Position numbers and translations under genes: made by a program. A DNA stretch of 64,000 nt from Parietaria judaica (taxonomy: Eukaryota > Streptophyta > Magnoliopsida > Rosales > Urticaceae). How positions within the stretch are numbered: the first letter of the stretch is position 1; every line of letters begins with the position of its first letter. The notes under the pieces were generated by a model. The model was not told the DNA's origin. It searched no databases and worked only from the letters and a program-made list of their open reading frames with translations. Shown one piece after another: positions 34,920 through 45,281 of the stretch. The DNA is taken from the NCBI GenBank assembly GCA_954871525.1, contig OX940861.1, positions 13,500,842 to 13,564,841 of the forward strand, given 5' to 3'.

Positions 34920-35435
34920 AATTTTATACATTTCTTCAATCCACAAATCAACAATACTTTTGGTCTGATTAGTCCACACGTTGCAAGTCAGCCAACAATC
35001 AAAGTATCAAACACAACCGCGTTCGAAAACTATATAATTAAAAAATATATATTATTATCCAAATGGAAATTTATTAAAAGAATAAAATTAATATATTATT
35101 TTAATTAGCGATGATTAAAAGGAAAAAAAAACCTATTAATCGTCGTCATCGTCTTTTTGCTTATGCTTTCCTCGAAAGCACTCGCTTGTTCATTGCTTTT
35201 GCTGGGGTCTTGTCGTTGAAGAAGATTCAAGCTCCCGGCAAAACTAATCATTGTTAATCGTATACATACATACACATATACATATTCATTTGCCTCACTT
35301 TTCAACTGGGTTTTCATAGAACTCGTCAATTCCGACAAAAATCGAAACACCTTCAATTTTTCTCCGAGTTTGACTTTCGATTGGCGTACAATCGAGAAAC
35401 TCCAATCTCTTCTTCTGTTTGAGTTTATATCATTG

Positions 35436-35438
<3 letters not shown>

Positions 35439-35482
<44 letters not shown>
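35439..35482. repeat. (CT)n microsatellite near the DA1-type gene promoter
   Basis: About 20 uninterrupted CT units. Confidence 0.95.
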
Positions 35483-35485
<3 letters not shown>

Positions 35486-36045
35486 TGCTTTGCACGTGAA
35501 TGATCTTCCCTCTTCTTTTGGCCTGGCAGATTCTGTTCTGAATCGAAAGAGATAAAGGGCATAATTGTTTTTCTTTTGCCCTTTGAATATATTATTATTA
35601 TTCATAATTATTCTTGTTGTGTGATGAGACTGTGAAAATAATGCTGCTTTTGGGCGAGTTTGGATCATTTCTGATCTGGGTCTTCACTTCACTGCTTCAA
35701 TCGCTCGCCGTTTGGTGATTTGTTAGAGGTGAGTCATTCTCCACTATTTTGATTCTCTTTGCCTTTTTTGCCCTCTTTAAGCTCAGATTAAAAGTGAAAA
35801 ATATTGTTGAGGTGTAAAGAAAAGGAGCCTCTTTGCTTTACATATTCGTGTATAAGAACCCTTTTGATTCTTCAATCGCCATTGTTCTAGCTCGAGCTTT
35901 TCCTCTTGAGCAGCAATGGCCGGTGGGTGAATCATTTCCTCGTCTTATTTCATTTTATTTTATTTTTTAGTGTTTTGGAATTCAAATATCTGCTTAGGAT
36001 GGTCTTGACATGGTGAATTATGTGCAGTTAAATTACCGATTGACC

Positions 36046-36057
36046 ATGACCAAATAG
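36046..36057 (+). promoter_or_regulatory. Minimal upstream ORF before the DA1-type start codon
   Basis: ATG ACC AAA TAG lies 12 bases before the main ATG at 36069, in another frame. If the mature leader begins at the exon starting 36028, ribosomes would meet this three-codon ORF first. It disappears as a separate ORF if translation starts at the alternative ATG 35916. Confidence 0.4.
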
Positions 36058-36068
36058 CGTTGCGCATC

Positions 36069-38864
36069 ATGGGTTGGCTTAGCAAAATTTTCAAAGGCTC
36101 GAGCCAGAAGCTCTCGGAAGGCCATTGCCACGACACTTACGGAAACGACACGGCTTCTTATGTCCCGTCTCATTCAGGGGTAATTCCTTAATACCTTGTG
36201 TAATGTAGAGTTGTGCGTGTTGATGTCGTTGGTCAATGTATGCAAATTGCATCCTTGTGTAAGATTATATCCGTGAATGAATTGGTGACTTTTCGGTTTT
36301 TGCTTAAGCTCCTTAACGAATTGCAGTTTGGAATGTTAAAATGTAGGACACGTGGTCGGAGAACGAGCATGAAGATATAGACCGAGCGATTGCGCTGTCT
36401 CTGATAGAAGAAAGCCATCGGGGGAAAAGGTCAAATGGTGAGCGATTCCGCTCTTAGATGCTTAGTAAACGTGCATTGATGACCGTGCTTTTCGTTTACG
36501 GTCTCGATGAAACTCGAAAGAAGTTTGAACCAAAAATTCGATGTGGAACAGATAATGAATCTCAACTTCAAGAAGACGAGCAACTTGCTAGGGCTTTGCA
36601 AGAAAGTATGAATGTGGAATCCCCTCCTCGATACGGAAATGCAAATGTAAATGTAAACGTACATGGAAATGGACACGGACACGCAAATGGATTTGGACAT
36701 GGAAATGGACATCCGAATACTTATCAACCAGTCCCGGCTTACTACCCAATGGGTTACAGGTATGTTGTGTTGTCTTATATGTGTGTGTGTGTGTGTATGT
36801 GTGAGTATTGCCTTATGTATTGGTGTGTGTATCGTGTTTTGTAGGGTTTGTGGTGGTTGCCAAACGGAGATTGGCTATGGACGGTATCTTAACTGCCTGA
36901 ACGCTTTCTGGCATCCTGAGTGTTTCCGTTGCCGTGCCTGCAATTTACCGATTTCTGATTATGAGGTTGTTACCGAATGTTGAATCTGTAAATATAGTTT
37001 GTAGGATTAGATTCTCAAGACTATATAGTTTATTATAAAATGCACCTTCTATTTATGTAATTATTAGAAATTCTATTTCCTTATCGATACCCCTCCGGCA
37101 AAGAATTGTTATTAATGTTTTTTTACCCATGTTCTGCAGTTTTCGACATCTGGGAATTTCCCGTACCATAAAGCGTGCTATAAAGAGAATTACCACCCCA
37201 AATGCGATGTCTGTAAGCACTTTGTAAGTATTTTACCCGATTCAATATGATGCACTTCTACGTAAAGTTTACGCATATGACGGATACATGCATAAAACCG
37301 TATCAGATGTATGTTATTTCTTGATATTTATATATCTTTTGACAGATTCCAACAAACCATGCTGGTCTTATTGAATATAGGGCTCATCCGTTTTGGATCC
37401 AGAAATACTGCCCTTCTCACGAGCACGACAACACTCCCCGGTGCTGTAGCTGTGAGAGAATGGAGGTCGGTTATTTTTTCGTTTCTACAGAAGAAATTCA
37501 TGTAAATTGCAAAAATTAATAATTAAAAATATTACGTAATTCTGTTTGTGCAGCCTCGTGACACGCGATACGTGACTTTGAACGACGGTCGGAAGCTCTG
37601 TTTAGAGTGCCTCGACTCGGCAATCATGGATACCAGCCAATGCCAGCCCCTCTACCTTGACATACAAGAGTTTTACGAGGGTTTGAATATGAAAGTTGAA
37701 CAGCAAGTTCCGTTGCTACTCGTCGAAAGGCAAGCCTTGAATGAAGCAAGAGAAGGAGAAAGAAATGTAATGCCACAATTTTAACCCTTAAAATAGTATA
37801 TAGGAATTAAGATTGAATAATTTTCCTCGAGGTCTTGAAAAACGAAATCGGGAAATTGAGGCGTTTTCCGTTAGCACCGCGAGGCATAAGCCTCGGTAAT
37901 AACGATAAATTCATGCAATATCATGTAATTATTCCCATAAAACACATCAATTTAGGAATTATGTTCTTAATTAGTTTCTGTGTAAGTTTGCTAAGCATCA
38001 TCAATTTTCTGCCATGTCAGGGACATTATCACATGCCGGAGACGAGAGGGCTCTGCCTTTCTGAGGAGCAAACTATCAGCACCGTAAGGGTTCTTATCTT
38101 ACCATACCGCTTCACAATATTAGACTCAAAGTAAATTTGGGTTGACCAATGACACGTGCGTTAACTGGAATTCATTAGATTTCGAAGCGGCCAAGGTTCG
38201 GAGCGGGAAACCGAGCCGTGGAGATGATAACAGAGCCGTACAAACTTACACGTCGCTGCGAAGTAACTGCAATCCTAATATTGTACGGACTGCCAAGGTA
38301 ATTAACCTTTCTTCTATTCACTGTCTGTGCTCGAAGGCTTAAGAAATGCAGATGATAATGACCGTAATTGTTATGATGCAGATTGTTGACTGGATCGATA
38401 CTAGCGCATGAGATGATGCACGCTTGGTTACGGCTTAAAGGTGACGACAACTAATATTTCACTCGTTTAAGAACTGGTTTTTTTATTTATCTTTTATTTT
38501 TTGAAAATCTAAATATAAATTTAACTTTCATGTAGGTTATCGAACTCTGAGCCAAGACGTGGAAGAAGGGATTTGCCAAGTGGTGGCTCATATGTGGCTC
38601 GATGCCGAGCTTATGTCCGGTGGATCGGGGAGCAACACGGCGTCAACTTCGTCATCGTCTTCTTCTTCTTCTTCTAGGGCTTCGAAGAAGGGGTCGAGAT
38701 CACCGTTTGAGAGGAAGCTCGGAGAGTTCTTCACACATCAGATCGAGTCGGACATTTCTCCGATTTATGGAGATGGATACCGAGCCGGTCAACGGGCAGT
38801 ACAGAGATATGGCCTTCATAGGACGCTTGAACATATTCGAATGACGGGAACGTTTCCGCATTGA
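36069..38864 (+). CDS. DAR1: DA1/DAR1-type ubiquitin-activated peptidase (UIM-LIM-DA1 domain)
   Basis: DA1-family zinc peptidases limit organ and seed size by cleaving growth regulators after ubiquitin-dependent activation. Eleven exons: 36069-36179, 36347-36437, 36552-36759, 36845-36965, 37140-37223, 37346-37465, 37554-37766, 38021-38083, 38179-38297, 38382-38440, 38536-38864. The 1518 bases are in frame and give 505 residues (Arabidopsis DA1 is 532). The start [12 protein letters not shown] is the family N-terminus. UIM1 is [15 protein letters not shown] (46-60), UIM2 [13 protein letters not shown] (75-87), the LIM domain from CGGC at 139 to about 205, and the peptidase motif HEMMH is at 386-390. 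The RPRFGAGNR and [16 protein letters not shown] segments favour the DAR1 side over DA1; that choice is tentative. Between UIM2 and LIM there is an unusual Asn/Gly/His repeat (97-122). All key residues are present. Confidence 0.95.
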
Positions 38865-38875
38865 TATTCCATTCT

Positions 38876-39076
38876 TTTCTTTCTTTCTTTCTTTCTTTAC
38901 TTCAGAAATGAAGCTTGCTCTGTTATTTATTTCATTTATTTGCTCCAGTTGATCAGATTAACAGAGCATAGCATCATTCATATTCAGTATAAAGTATTTA
39001 TATCAAATGCTAATTCTTTTCCATTGGCTGTAGATCGGTCAGTTTAGGTTTTTTTTTTTTTTTTTTTTTCTCTCTC
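38876..39076. repeat. 3' untranslated region with (TTTC)n and T/CT-rich tracts
   Basis: TTTC repeats begin 12 bases after the stop codon of the DA1-type gene; a long T tract then a CT tract follows at about 39047-39090. Confidence 0.7.
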
Positions 39077-39259
39077 TTTTTTTTCTCTCTCGAAAGAAAT
39101 GAAGGGTATTTATCTTTTCTTTTCTTTAAAAATATAAGAAAAAAGATGTGTCACGTTAAACCCCCCGAGTCCCCAACGAGTGTGGCTCGGGCGGGAGGAG
39201 TACTCCACATTAAATTATCATTGGCAACAACCAAGCGAGCATTCCGAACAGGGGTCGGG

Positions 39260-39780
39260 ACTCTTTTTAACGACTTGAGTTTTGCAATAGCAAAAGCTCA
39301 ACACTTGACGGAACAACTCCAACCAACAATGTTTCCTCTAGTCCTAATTGCGAGTTTATATGAACCAACGCAATTTCATTACAACTTCTCGGATTAAAGT
39401 AGAAAAACTTAGACTCGATCCGAGTAACTAACTGATGAGTATCGGAGATAATGTAGCTCAAATCAGATAGGAAGATGGAGTGCGAATCACCCTCAAACAA
39501 TCCTACTGAGTACGAATCTTTGACCATCCTTGATCACGACGAATCGCTGAAGCCTCCACAAGCTAGGGGACAACCTATGCCTCTAAAAATCAATTTCCGA
39601 CGCAAGGACCCGATTTTCATGATCTCGAGCCATTAGGCCGATGCCATAACCCTCCTCACTGCCATCGATCTCAGCGTCAACACAAATATCAACAAAGCCC
39701 TCCTCGGGAGTCTTCCAAGCCGGAGCAAATGTCTTGTGATGCTCCTTTCGAATCCCAGTCTTCTTGACTTCCTTCAACAC
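39260..39780 (-). pseudogene. RNase H domain (RVT_3) remnant
   Basis: The minus-strand frame 39780-39583 reads APAWKTPEEGFVDICVDAEI, then GYGIGLMARDHENRVLAS, the conserved start of plant LINE-type RNase H domains (W..P..G..K...DA, then G.G...RD..G.V). In a second frame, 39527-39267 continues the domain with VGLFEGDSHSIFLSDL and FNPRSCNEIALVHINSQL, resembling its DS..V..L and R..N..AH..A end. Stops and a frame change separate the parts. It is a decayed LINE or domesticated-RNase H remnant and no other LINE domain is nearby. Confidence 0.6.
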
Positions 39781-40460
39781 CGAAAGTTAACTGAGTGCCC
39801 CCTAAAATGGTCTACTTTGCATCCAGTTACTTCATAAAATCTTTAATCTAGTTAAAAGAGATATTTCATAGTTATTTTTGCGTACATTATAGTATACCGC
39901 TTTCATCCGGTTATGCTTTCATTAAATTGAAAGGGATTCTTCTTACTTACAAGAGTATTAAGTTAAATAATTATTTATGTAGAATTATTTGTTTACCATC
40001 CAGTTTCCATTTTTTACTTTGAAATCAGTTACCATTTGCATTAAACTTTCACAATAATTTAGAGGAATATTTTCCTTAAAGAAAATCGCTTTTAATTATT
40101 TTGAGTGTATTTTACTAAAGGAATTAAATTTATCGACAATGTATTAATGCAGTTTTATACTAGGAAAGAAGAAAAGGGTACTATTTCTAAAACTAATAAG
40201 GAGACCAAAATTTTATTGTATTTTTATTGAGTTTCTTGTGTATCTTGCATACTAAATTATTAATCCGCTCTCCATAATATATAAGCATAAACTATCCATA
40301 TAAAAACGACAATGTTTTCAAAAGAAACGACAAGAGAATAGTATTATAGTAAGATTAATATTAAAAAATTCGATAAAAGAATTTTGTCCTATGATTAAAG
40401 AAGAACTAATGTATTCTTGCAGAACAATCCAAAGAATAATATCCACAGAGAATGTCTGAA
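39781..40460. other. Intergenic DNA and 3' flank of the EF-hand gene
   Basis: AT-rich, no gene recognised. Confidence 0.5.
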
Positions 40461-40904
40461 TCAATTCGCAGTCATCATACGCACGAACTCCTCGAAATCA
40501 AGAACTCCATCGCCATCAATGTCGAAAGCCCTAATCATGGACACGCACTCGCCGTGGGACCTCGAGTCGCCGAGTCGGCCCAGCGTCACCCGCAAGCTCT
40601 CGGGAGTGATACGCCCGCTTCCCCCACCGGACTCGAACATCGCGAAGGCGCCCCGCAGATCCTCGCGCGAGTCTCCCTCGTCCCGCTCCATCAGCTTCAC
40701 GAAGGCCTCGAAGTCCAGCGCCTCGTCGTCGCAGCCGCCGCCGGAGAAGCTCTCTCCGAACTTGGCGAAGTAGGCGCGGAGCTCGTCGCCGGAGATCTCG
40801 CCGTCGCCGTTGGAATCGAAGTGGCGGAACACCCTCTCGTACTCCCGGCGCCTCGCGAGCCCGACCTTGGCCGCGGCGGAAGGAACCGAGTCCTCGATCG
40901 CCAT
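40461..40904 (-). CDS. Calmodulin-like EF-hand protein (CML), intronless
   Basis: A small calcium sensor of 147 residues in one exon, start MAIEDSVPSA at 40904 and stop TGA at 40463-40461. EF-hand 1 (D30-SNGDGEISGD-E41) and EF-hand 4 (D128-IDGDGVLDFE-E139) have all calcium ligands. The second hand keeps only its exit half (DEALDFEAF, about 60-68). The third (ESGGGSGRITPE, 91-102) lacks the first Asp and the usual spacing, so probably two sites bind calcium. Intronless genes with this architecture are usual for plant CMLs. A longer in-frame ORF extends upstream to 41024 but crosses the TATA box, so the 40904 start is preferred. Which CML subgroup it belongs to is uncertain. Confidence 0.92.
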   Translation of the reverse strand: MAIEDSVPSAAAKVGLARRREYERVFRHFDSNGDGEISGDELRAYFAKFGESFSGGGCDDEALDFEAFVKLMERDEGDSREDLRGAFAMFESGGGSGRITPESLRVTLGRLGDSRSHGECVSMIRAFDIDGDGVLDFEEFVRMMTAN

Positions 40905-40944
40905 GGGAATATGGTTGTTCGGGTTTGTGGGAGAAGGGGTTTGT

Positions 40945-40952
40945 TTATATAG
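40945..40952 (-). promoter_or_regulatory. TATA box of the CML gene
   Basis: CTATATAA on the minus strand, 41-48 bases before the ATG, predicting a very short leader of roughly 10-20 bases. Confidence 0.65.
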
Positions 40953-41937
40953 TTGATGGGTTGGCTTTTCTTGGCGCGCAAGGAAGGTTCGAGGAAGCTC
41001 GGCGATGGGCAGAGGCGGTTTCAAGTTGCAACGTCGTCGTTTTGTCTTGTTTTGACGCGTAATGTTTGCGTTGAGTGAGTGACTTGAGTTGAGTCACTGC
41101 GTGTCTTTATGCAATTGAGACGTGTCATGCGCCGATTGGCTGCTTCGTGTTGCAAATTGGGCCAACTAGTGCGGGCAACTTGATGCATGGATCTTCTGGT
41201 CAAAGTCTTATTTCCTTTCTTGTAAAATCAGAACGAGCAACTAAATTTACTCACAAAAATCACACGGTAAATATATATGTATATATATATGATATATATA
41301 TAAAATAATTATCAGTACACGTCCACAAACTATGAGCATCAGTACTTTATTTATTCAAGAATTTGAGAAATTCTCAACGCTAGCTCGGTCATCCGAATTT
41401 TTATTTTTATTTGGATTTTTCTTCTCAAAAGGATATTTAGATGTCTCCGCTTTGGTTACGACAACATTCGGACCATATTCGTCTGGGCCCAAACAAAACG
41501 GATCAAAAAATTCTGGTCCGTTTTATGCTGAGAGGTAATTCATTTGGTGTTTGCTATGTTGAGGTTTTATAGTAAGTTTTTTCTAAAATGCAAGTAAAAG
41601 ACAGAAAAACGTCATATTGATAAGAACCACAACAAAACAAAAAAACGAGAAGCTTTACCATGTCGTTTCCCATATCACTAGTCATTGACGATAAAGACAA
41701 CGATGTGTTGTTTAAAAAAATGTCGTTTTTTTTTTGTCGTATGAAACACAAAATACAATTCGTAGCTGGGACAGCTCCAGTGAAGTTTTTCCAAACATTT
41801 GACAAGCAACGACAGTATGTAACAGTTGTTGCCGGAAATTCGTCATTGTCAAAAACTTCACGTCGAGTACGTGTAAAACAAAGGTTAGGAAAATCACGTC
41901 GGCTGAGTCGAGACTAGGTCGCTCTCTTTAAGACGTT
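40953..41937. other. Intergenic DNA
   Basis: Contains (AT)-rich microsatellite near 41270-41302. Short open frames (such as 41660-41917) have no recognisable protein pattern. Confidence 0.5.
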
Positions 41938-42289
41938 TTGCTCGGTGCAGCAGTTCGGAATTGCCCCGTCGTCGACCCCAAGATAAACCCCGAATCTCTT
42001 TCTGTCTCGACCGTTCCGTGCACTTGGAAAAGATCAGAATCACTCAAACCCACAGAATTATACTACTCGGAGATTATACTGTATATAAGAGAACTCTGCG
42101 ATTTTTGGATGATAAAACTGTGAAGCAAAGCTTGGTAGTTATAGACTTAGTATTCGTTATGGGATCACAATTATTCGCATGAGGAGTTCGTGAAGAATAC
42201 TGAAGACCACGAACACACTTTGGAGATTTGAACGCGTTAGAAAATCGTGAGGAAGAGCTATCTGACAAAAAAAAAAAAAAAAAAAAAAA
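41938..42289 (+). other. Poly(A)-tailed sequence, possible retrocopy or SINE-like insert
   Basis: About 330 bases of mixed composition end in a run of roughly 20 A (42269-42289). A pure A-run at the 3' end suggests insertion of a reverse-transcribed RNA. No reading frame or Pol III box was recognised, and no flanking duplication was confirmed. Confidence 0.3.
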
Positions 42290-42369
42290 TTAAGAGAATA
42301 AGTATTTTCCATGTCTAAAAATAATTTTGACAAAAATAATTATGTTTGCACAAGAATGCACACCAGACA

Positions 42370-42742
42370 CTACCGACCCTTTACTAAGACAAGTGAGGCA
42401 CATGCCTTAGGCCCTATTATTTTACCAATTTTTAAGCTTAAATAAAGGACCCCAAAATTAAAGGTTTAGGGCCCAAAAAGATCACAATTAAAATTATTAT
42501 ATATAATCTAATTGTGTTATTTACAAATGTGTTTTTTACTGAGTAGAATCAATATCATTTATGTTATTCTTTTGATTTTCTATAAACTTATAAATAATGA
42601 ATGATATTCATGCATTTTTTTTTCTATTAACTTACGAATAATTACGATTTGTTTTGTATTTACGTGATTTGTATGAGGAATAAAAATTTAACTTGCCTCG
42701 GGCCCTTATTATCTCAGGGTACCTTGCCACGGCCGGTCGGAC
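42370..42742. mobile_element. Degenerate hAT-like remnant with GGCCC-rich ends
   Basis: The left part GTGAGGCACATGCCTTAGGC followed by CC and the right part CGGGCCCTTATTATC...GGCCGGTC echo the interior and ends of the MITE at 2529-2715. The right end reversed (GACCGGCCGTGGCAAGGTAC) resembles the GGGCCGGCCCTGG terminus. Target duplication is not recognisable; the borders are approximate. Confidence 0.45.
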
Positions 42743-43069
42743 GACGACAATGACGCGCGTGTAGGGGTTGTATGTTTGCGTGAGTCATCTCTCTTCCACA
42801 AAAGCGGGTTGCCCGAAAGGCCCAAGCCCTTATCCCAATCTTTTGCAACTCTTGTATTCTATCAATGTTTCGTAGCACTCTTGGATGAGAGGTATACCAA
42901 GTACAAAGAAAGTATCACTTAACTTGTGTAACAAGTTTCAACAGTAAACACACGATAAGCTTCAATATGAGAATAAAACGTTGTACAATAGAAATACGAC
43001 GGTTAAAGACGTGTCATTTTGTTGTTCCATTTTTCAGTTGACCATCTCTCTCCATCGCATAGCTCCGTT

Positions 43070-43258
43070 TAGGGGTGTGCAAAAAAAAAACCCAACCCAA
43101 CCATTTAACCCAACTCAACCCAGAGTTTTTTTTTGTTGGGTTGGATTGGGCCTTCAAAAATATTGGGTTGGATTAGGTTGCTTTTTCAAAACCAATAAGA
43201 TCGGGTCGGGTTAAGTTTTTAGCTCGGGTCAACCAAATCCAACCCATACACACCCTTA
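43070..43258. mobile_element. hAT-type MITE, TAGGGGTGTGCA family (short copy)
   Basis: Ends TAGGGGTGTGCAAAA and ACACACCCTTA, flanked by GCTCCGTT (43062-43069) and GCTCCGTC (43259-43266), an 8-bp duplication with one mismatch. The interior is CCCAACCC / GGGTTGGG repeats in opposite orientation. A 189-base relative of 2951-3637. Confidence 0.88.
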
Positions 43259-43289
43259 GCTCCGTCCATCGAAACGTACAAATTATCTG

Positions 43290-43500
43290 ACCACTGGACT
43301 TTACGAGCGGAAATCAAGTAAAGTGAAGGATCTCTTTCTTGAGATGCAAGCTAGTGGAGTTTATCGCCTCTGACAGTCACTTATGGAGCGTTTATAAAGG
43401 GCTGGTGCAACGAATGAATGCTTGATAAAGTGTTGCTCCGATGAAGGAAGTCTTCTGTTACAGGAATTGGTTAACTTTGATGCTTTTTCCAGGTTGTGAA
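43290..43500 (+). pseudogene. Pentatricopeptide repeat (PPR) gene fragment
   Basis: Near 43315-43375 the frame reads VKDLFLEMQASGVY, and after a frame change 43380-43440 reads TYGAFIKGWCNE, stop, MLDKV. These are consecutive helices of PPR motifs (LF.EM...GV then TY..LI.G.C..G..D.A). A stop TGA replaces the Gly codon after CNE. The rest of the gene is absent. PPR proteins bind organelle RNA; this fragment cannot. Confidence 0.5.
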
Positions 43501-44236
43501 TCTTCCTTGGAGCCGTGTAAAACTCGAATTAAAAACAATGAATTAGAAAGAAAAAAAAAAAAAACAAATCATAGATTTTATGTGAAAATCCCGTAGAAAT
43601 GGATCTTTTAGAGTCCTCAAATGTAGCATTACACCACGGAACAAATCACCGCTCGAAGTTGCAGATCCGTGTTTTTATACGACGGAAGCGAGAATTTGTG
43701 CTTTGATAATTCCAAGTTATCATCCTCCGCCACTCGATTTTTCGAGGCTTCGCGTGATGCACTCTGAATCGATGTGTTCAAAGACAGCTCATTTGGATCA
43801 TGTTGATGAATTTAAACACCCGCCTGTCAATGGCCGGCCTCGAATTCTCAGCGGACCAGACACGAGGAACTTTAAGGACTTTACAAATTCAAGCGCTGAA
43901 CAGCTTGTAAAGCATTCCAGAAAAGAGCTAAAACAAGATGATGGCTTTTCACGCGCAATTGCCAGGTAAGATATATATGCCAACTCTTCCTTTTATTTCT
44001 TATTCGCGGGTACTAAAAGAAAGTATCGTATACATATTAAACTCAAACACATGGTTTAGGTACCTTTATATAACCATGTATTGTGTAAAGTATCTTTTTT
44101 TTTTTTTGTATTGTGTGTATCTTTTTTTTGTATAACGATGTATTTTGTAAGTAGTTTCAATGGCAAATGTTAATGGAAATTCTGGTTACGAATTTCTAAA
44201 AAAACACGGTTTCTGTGTTTTCTTTTACACCCCGTT
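43501..44236. other. Intergenic DNA with an unassigned open frame
   Basis: The plus frame 43703-43969 (88 codons) has ordinary, non-repetitive composition (RPRILSGPDTRNFKDF, then EQLVKHSRKELKQDD) and ends before a GTAAGATA donor-like site, so it may be a gene-fragment exon. I do not recognise the family. Confidence 0.3.
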
Positions 44237-44244
44237 CTAAACAA

Positions 44245-44477
44245 CAATGACGGACCTACGTTAAGCCCAAACATGGCCAAGGCCCCTGTGAGAAAAAAAA
44301 ATTGTATAGTATAAGCCCATATATTTTAATATTTTTTTAAATAAAAGGTCCAAGTGGCACCCCCATTACCCCACCTTCTTTTCCAAAGCCATCGTTTCCC
44401 CCTTTATTTTTACTCTGAGATTTTAATATTAAAAAAAATAATGGCCCCCTAACTTGAAATTGCTAGTTCCGTCGCTG
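44245..44477. mobile_element. hAT-type MITE, CAGYGACGGAMCTA ends
   Basis: Left CAATGACGGACCTA and reversed right CAGCGACGGAACTAG, flanked by an exact 8-bp duplication CTAAACAA (44237-44244 and 44478-44485). It is 233 bases and non-coding, with GGCCCC-type subterminal sequence. The ends resemble CAGTGGCGGACTCA of the hAT at 8176, so that family may have mobilised it. Confidence 0.9.
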
Positions 44478-44783
44478 CTAAACAATAGAATTTGGACGGT
44501 CTGATTTTAGATTAGACGGTTCAAATTAATTTCCGATCGCGGATTCACTTGCTATTTGAAAAATCATAAAAGAGGACTGAGATGTTGACACATCTTAATT
44601 AGCAAAACACGGAGAAGTCGATATCACTTTATAAAAAGAGAAACCACTCGAAAATAAAAGATGTGGGATGTCTTTGTTATTTGAATATGATTTGGAAGCA
44701 ATAATTTGTGTGTTGATCTTGACTTAAATGAATATACATAACTTCTTCAACAATATGTAACTAAAAGAGGATCATAAATAAAT

Positions 44784-45272
44784 GGGATAATTACGGCAAA
44801 TATACCCAACCTTTGGTCAAACTTCCTCCCGTGTACCTAACCTTTAAAATTGGCGGCAAAAGTACCCAACCAGCGTTGACCGTGTATTTGGCTAAAAAAC
44901 GTTAACTTTTGCCGTTAGCATAGTACACGTGTCCGTTGCAATGACATATTTTTTCAATGCTGTTTAATATGTATGAAATTTGATTAGTTCATGTGTGTGT
45001 TTTGGTAGATTATTTGCTGATTCATTTGTTGATTAATCTGATAGATAGATTAATTCAGTTAGTTTAACCATTAATTCAGTTAAAAATGATAGTAATAAAT
45101 TTCGGGTGGCTTATGTGGCATGTACACGTGTACTATGCTAACGGCAAAAGTTAACGTTTTTTAGCCAAAGTCACAGTCAACGCTGGTTGGGTACTTTTGC
45201 CGTCAATTTTAAAGGTTGAGTACACGGGAGGAAGTTTGACCAAAGGTTGGGTATATTTGCCGTAATTATCCC
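44784..45272. mobile_element. Mutator-like MITE with ~160-bp inverted ends
   Basis: GGGATAATTACGGCAAATAT at both ends (inverted), bounded by an exact 9-bp duplication TAAATAAAT (44775-44783 and 45273-45281). The inverted arms extend about 160 bases and include ACGTTAACTTTTGCCGTTAG and its complement. The interior is AT-rich, non-coding. Confidence 0.93.
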
Positions 45273-45281
45273 TAAATAAAT

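Larger units (their letters stand above)
34513..35915. other. Upstream region and leader of the DA1/DAR1-type gene
   Basis: Intergenic to about 35400. A (CT)n tract at 35439-35482 and the stretch before the donor AGAG|GTGAGT (35728/35729) suggest a non-coding first exon near 35640-35728 with a leader intron. CT-rich tracts near plant transcription starts are common. Confidence 0.45.
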
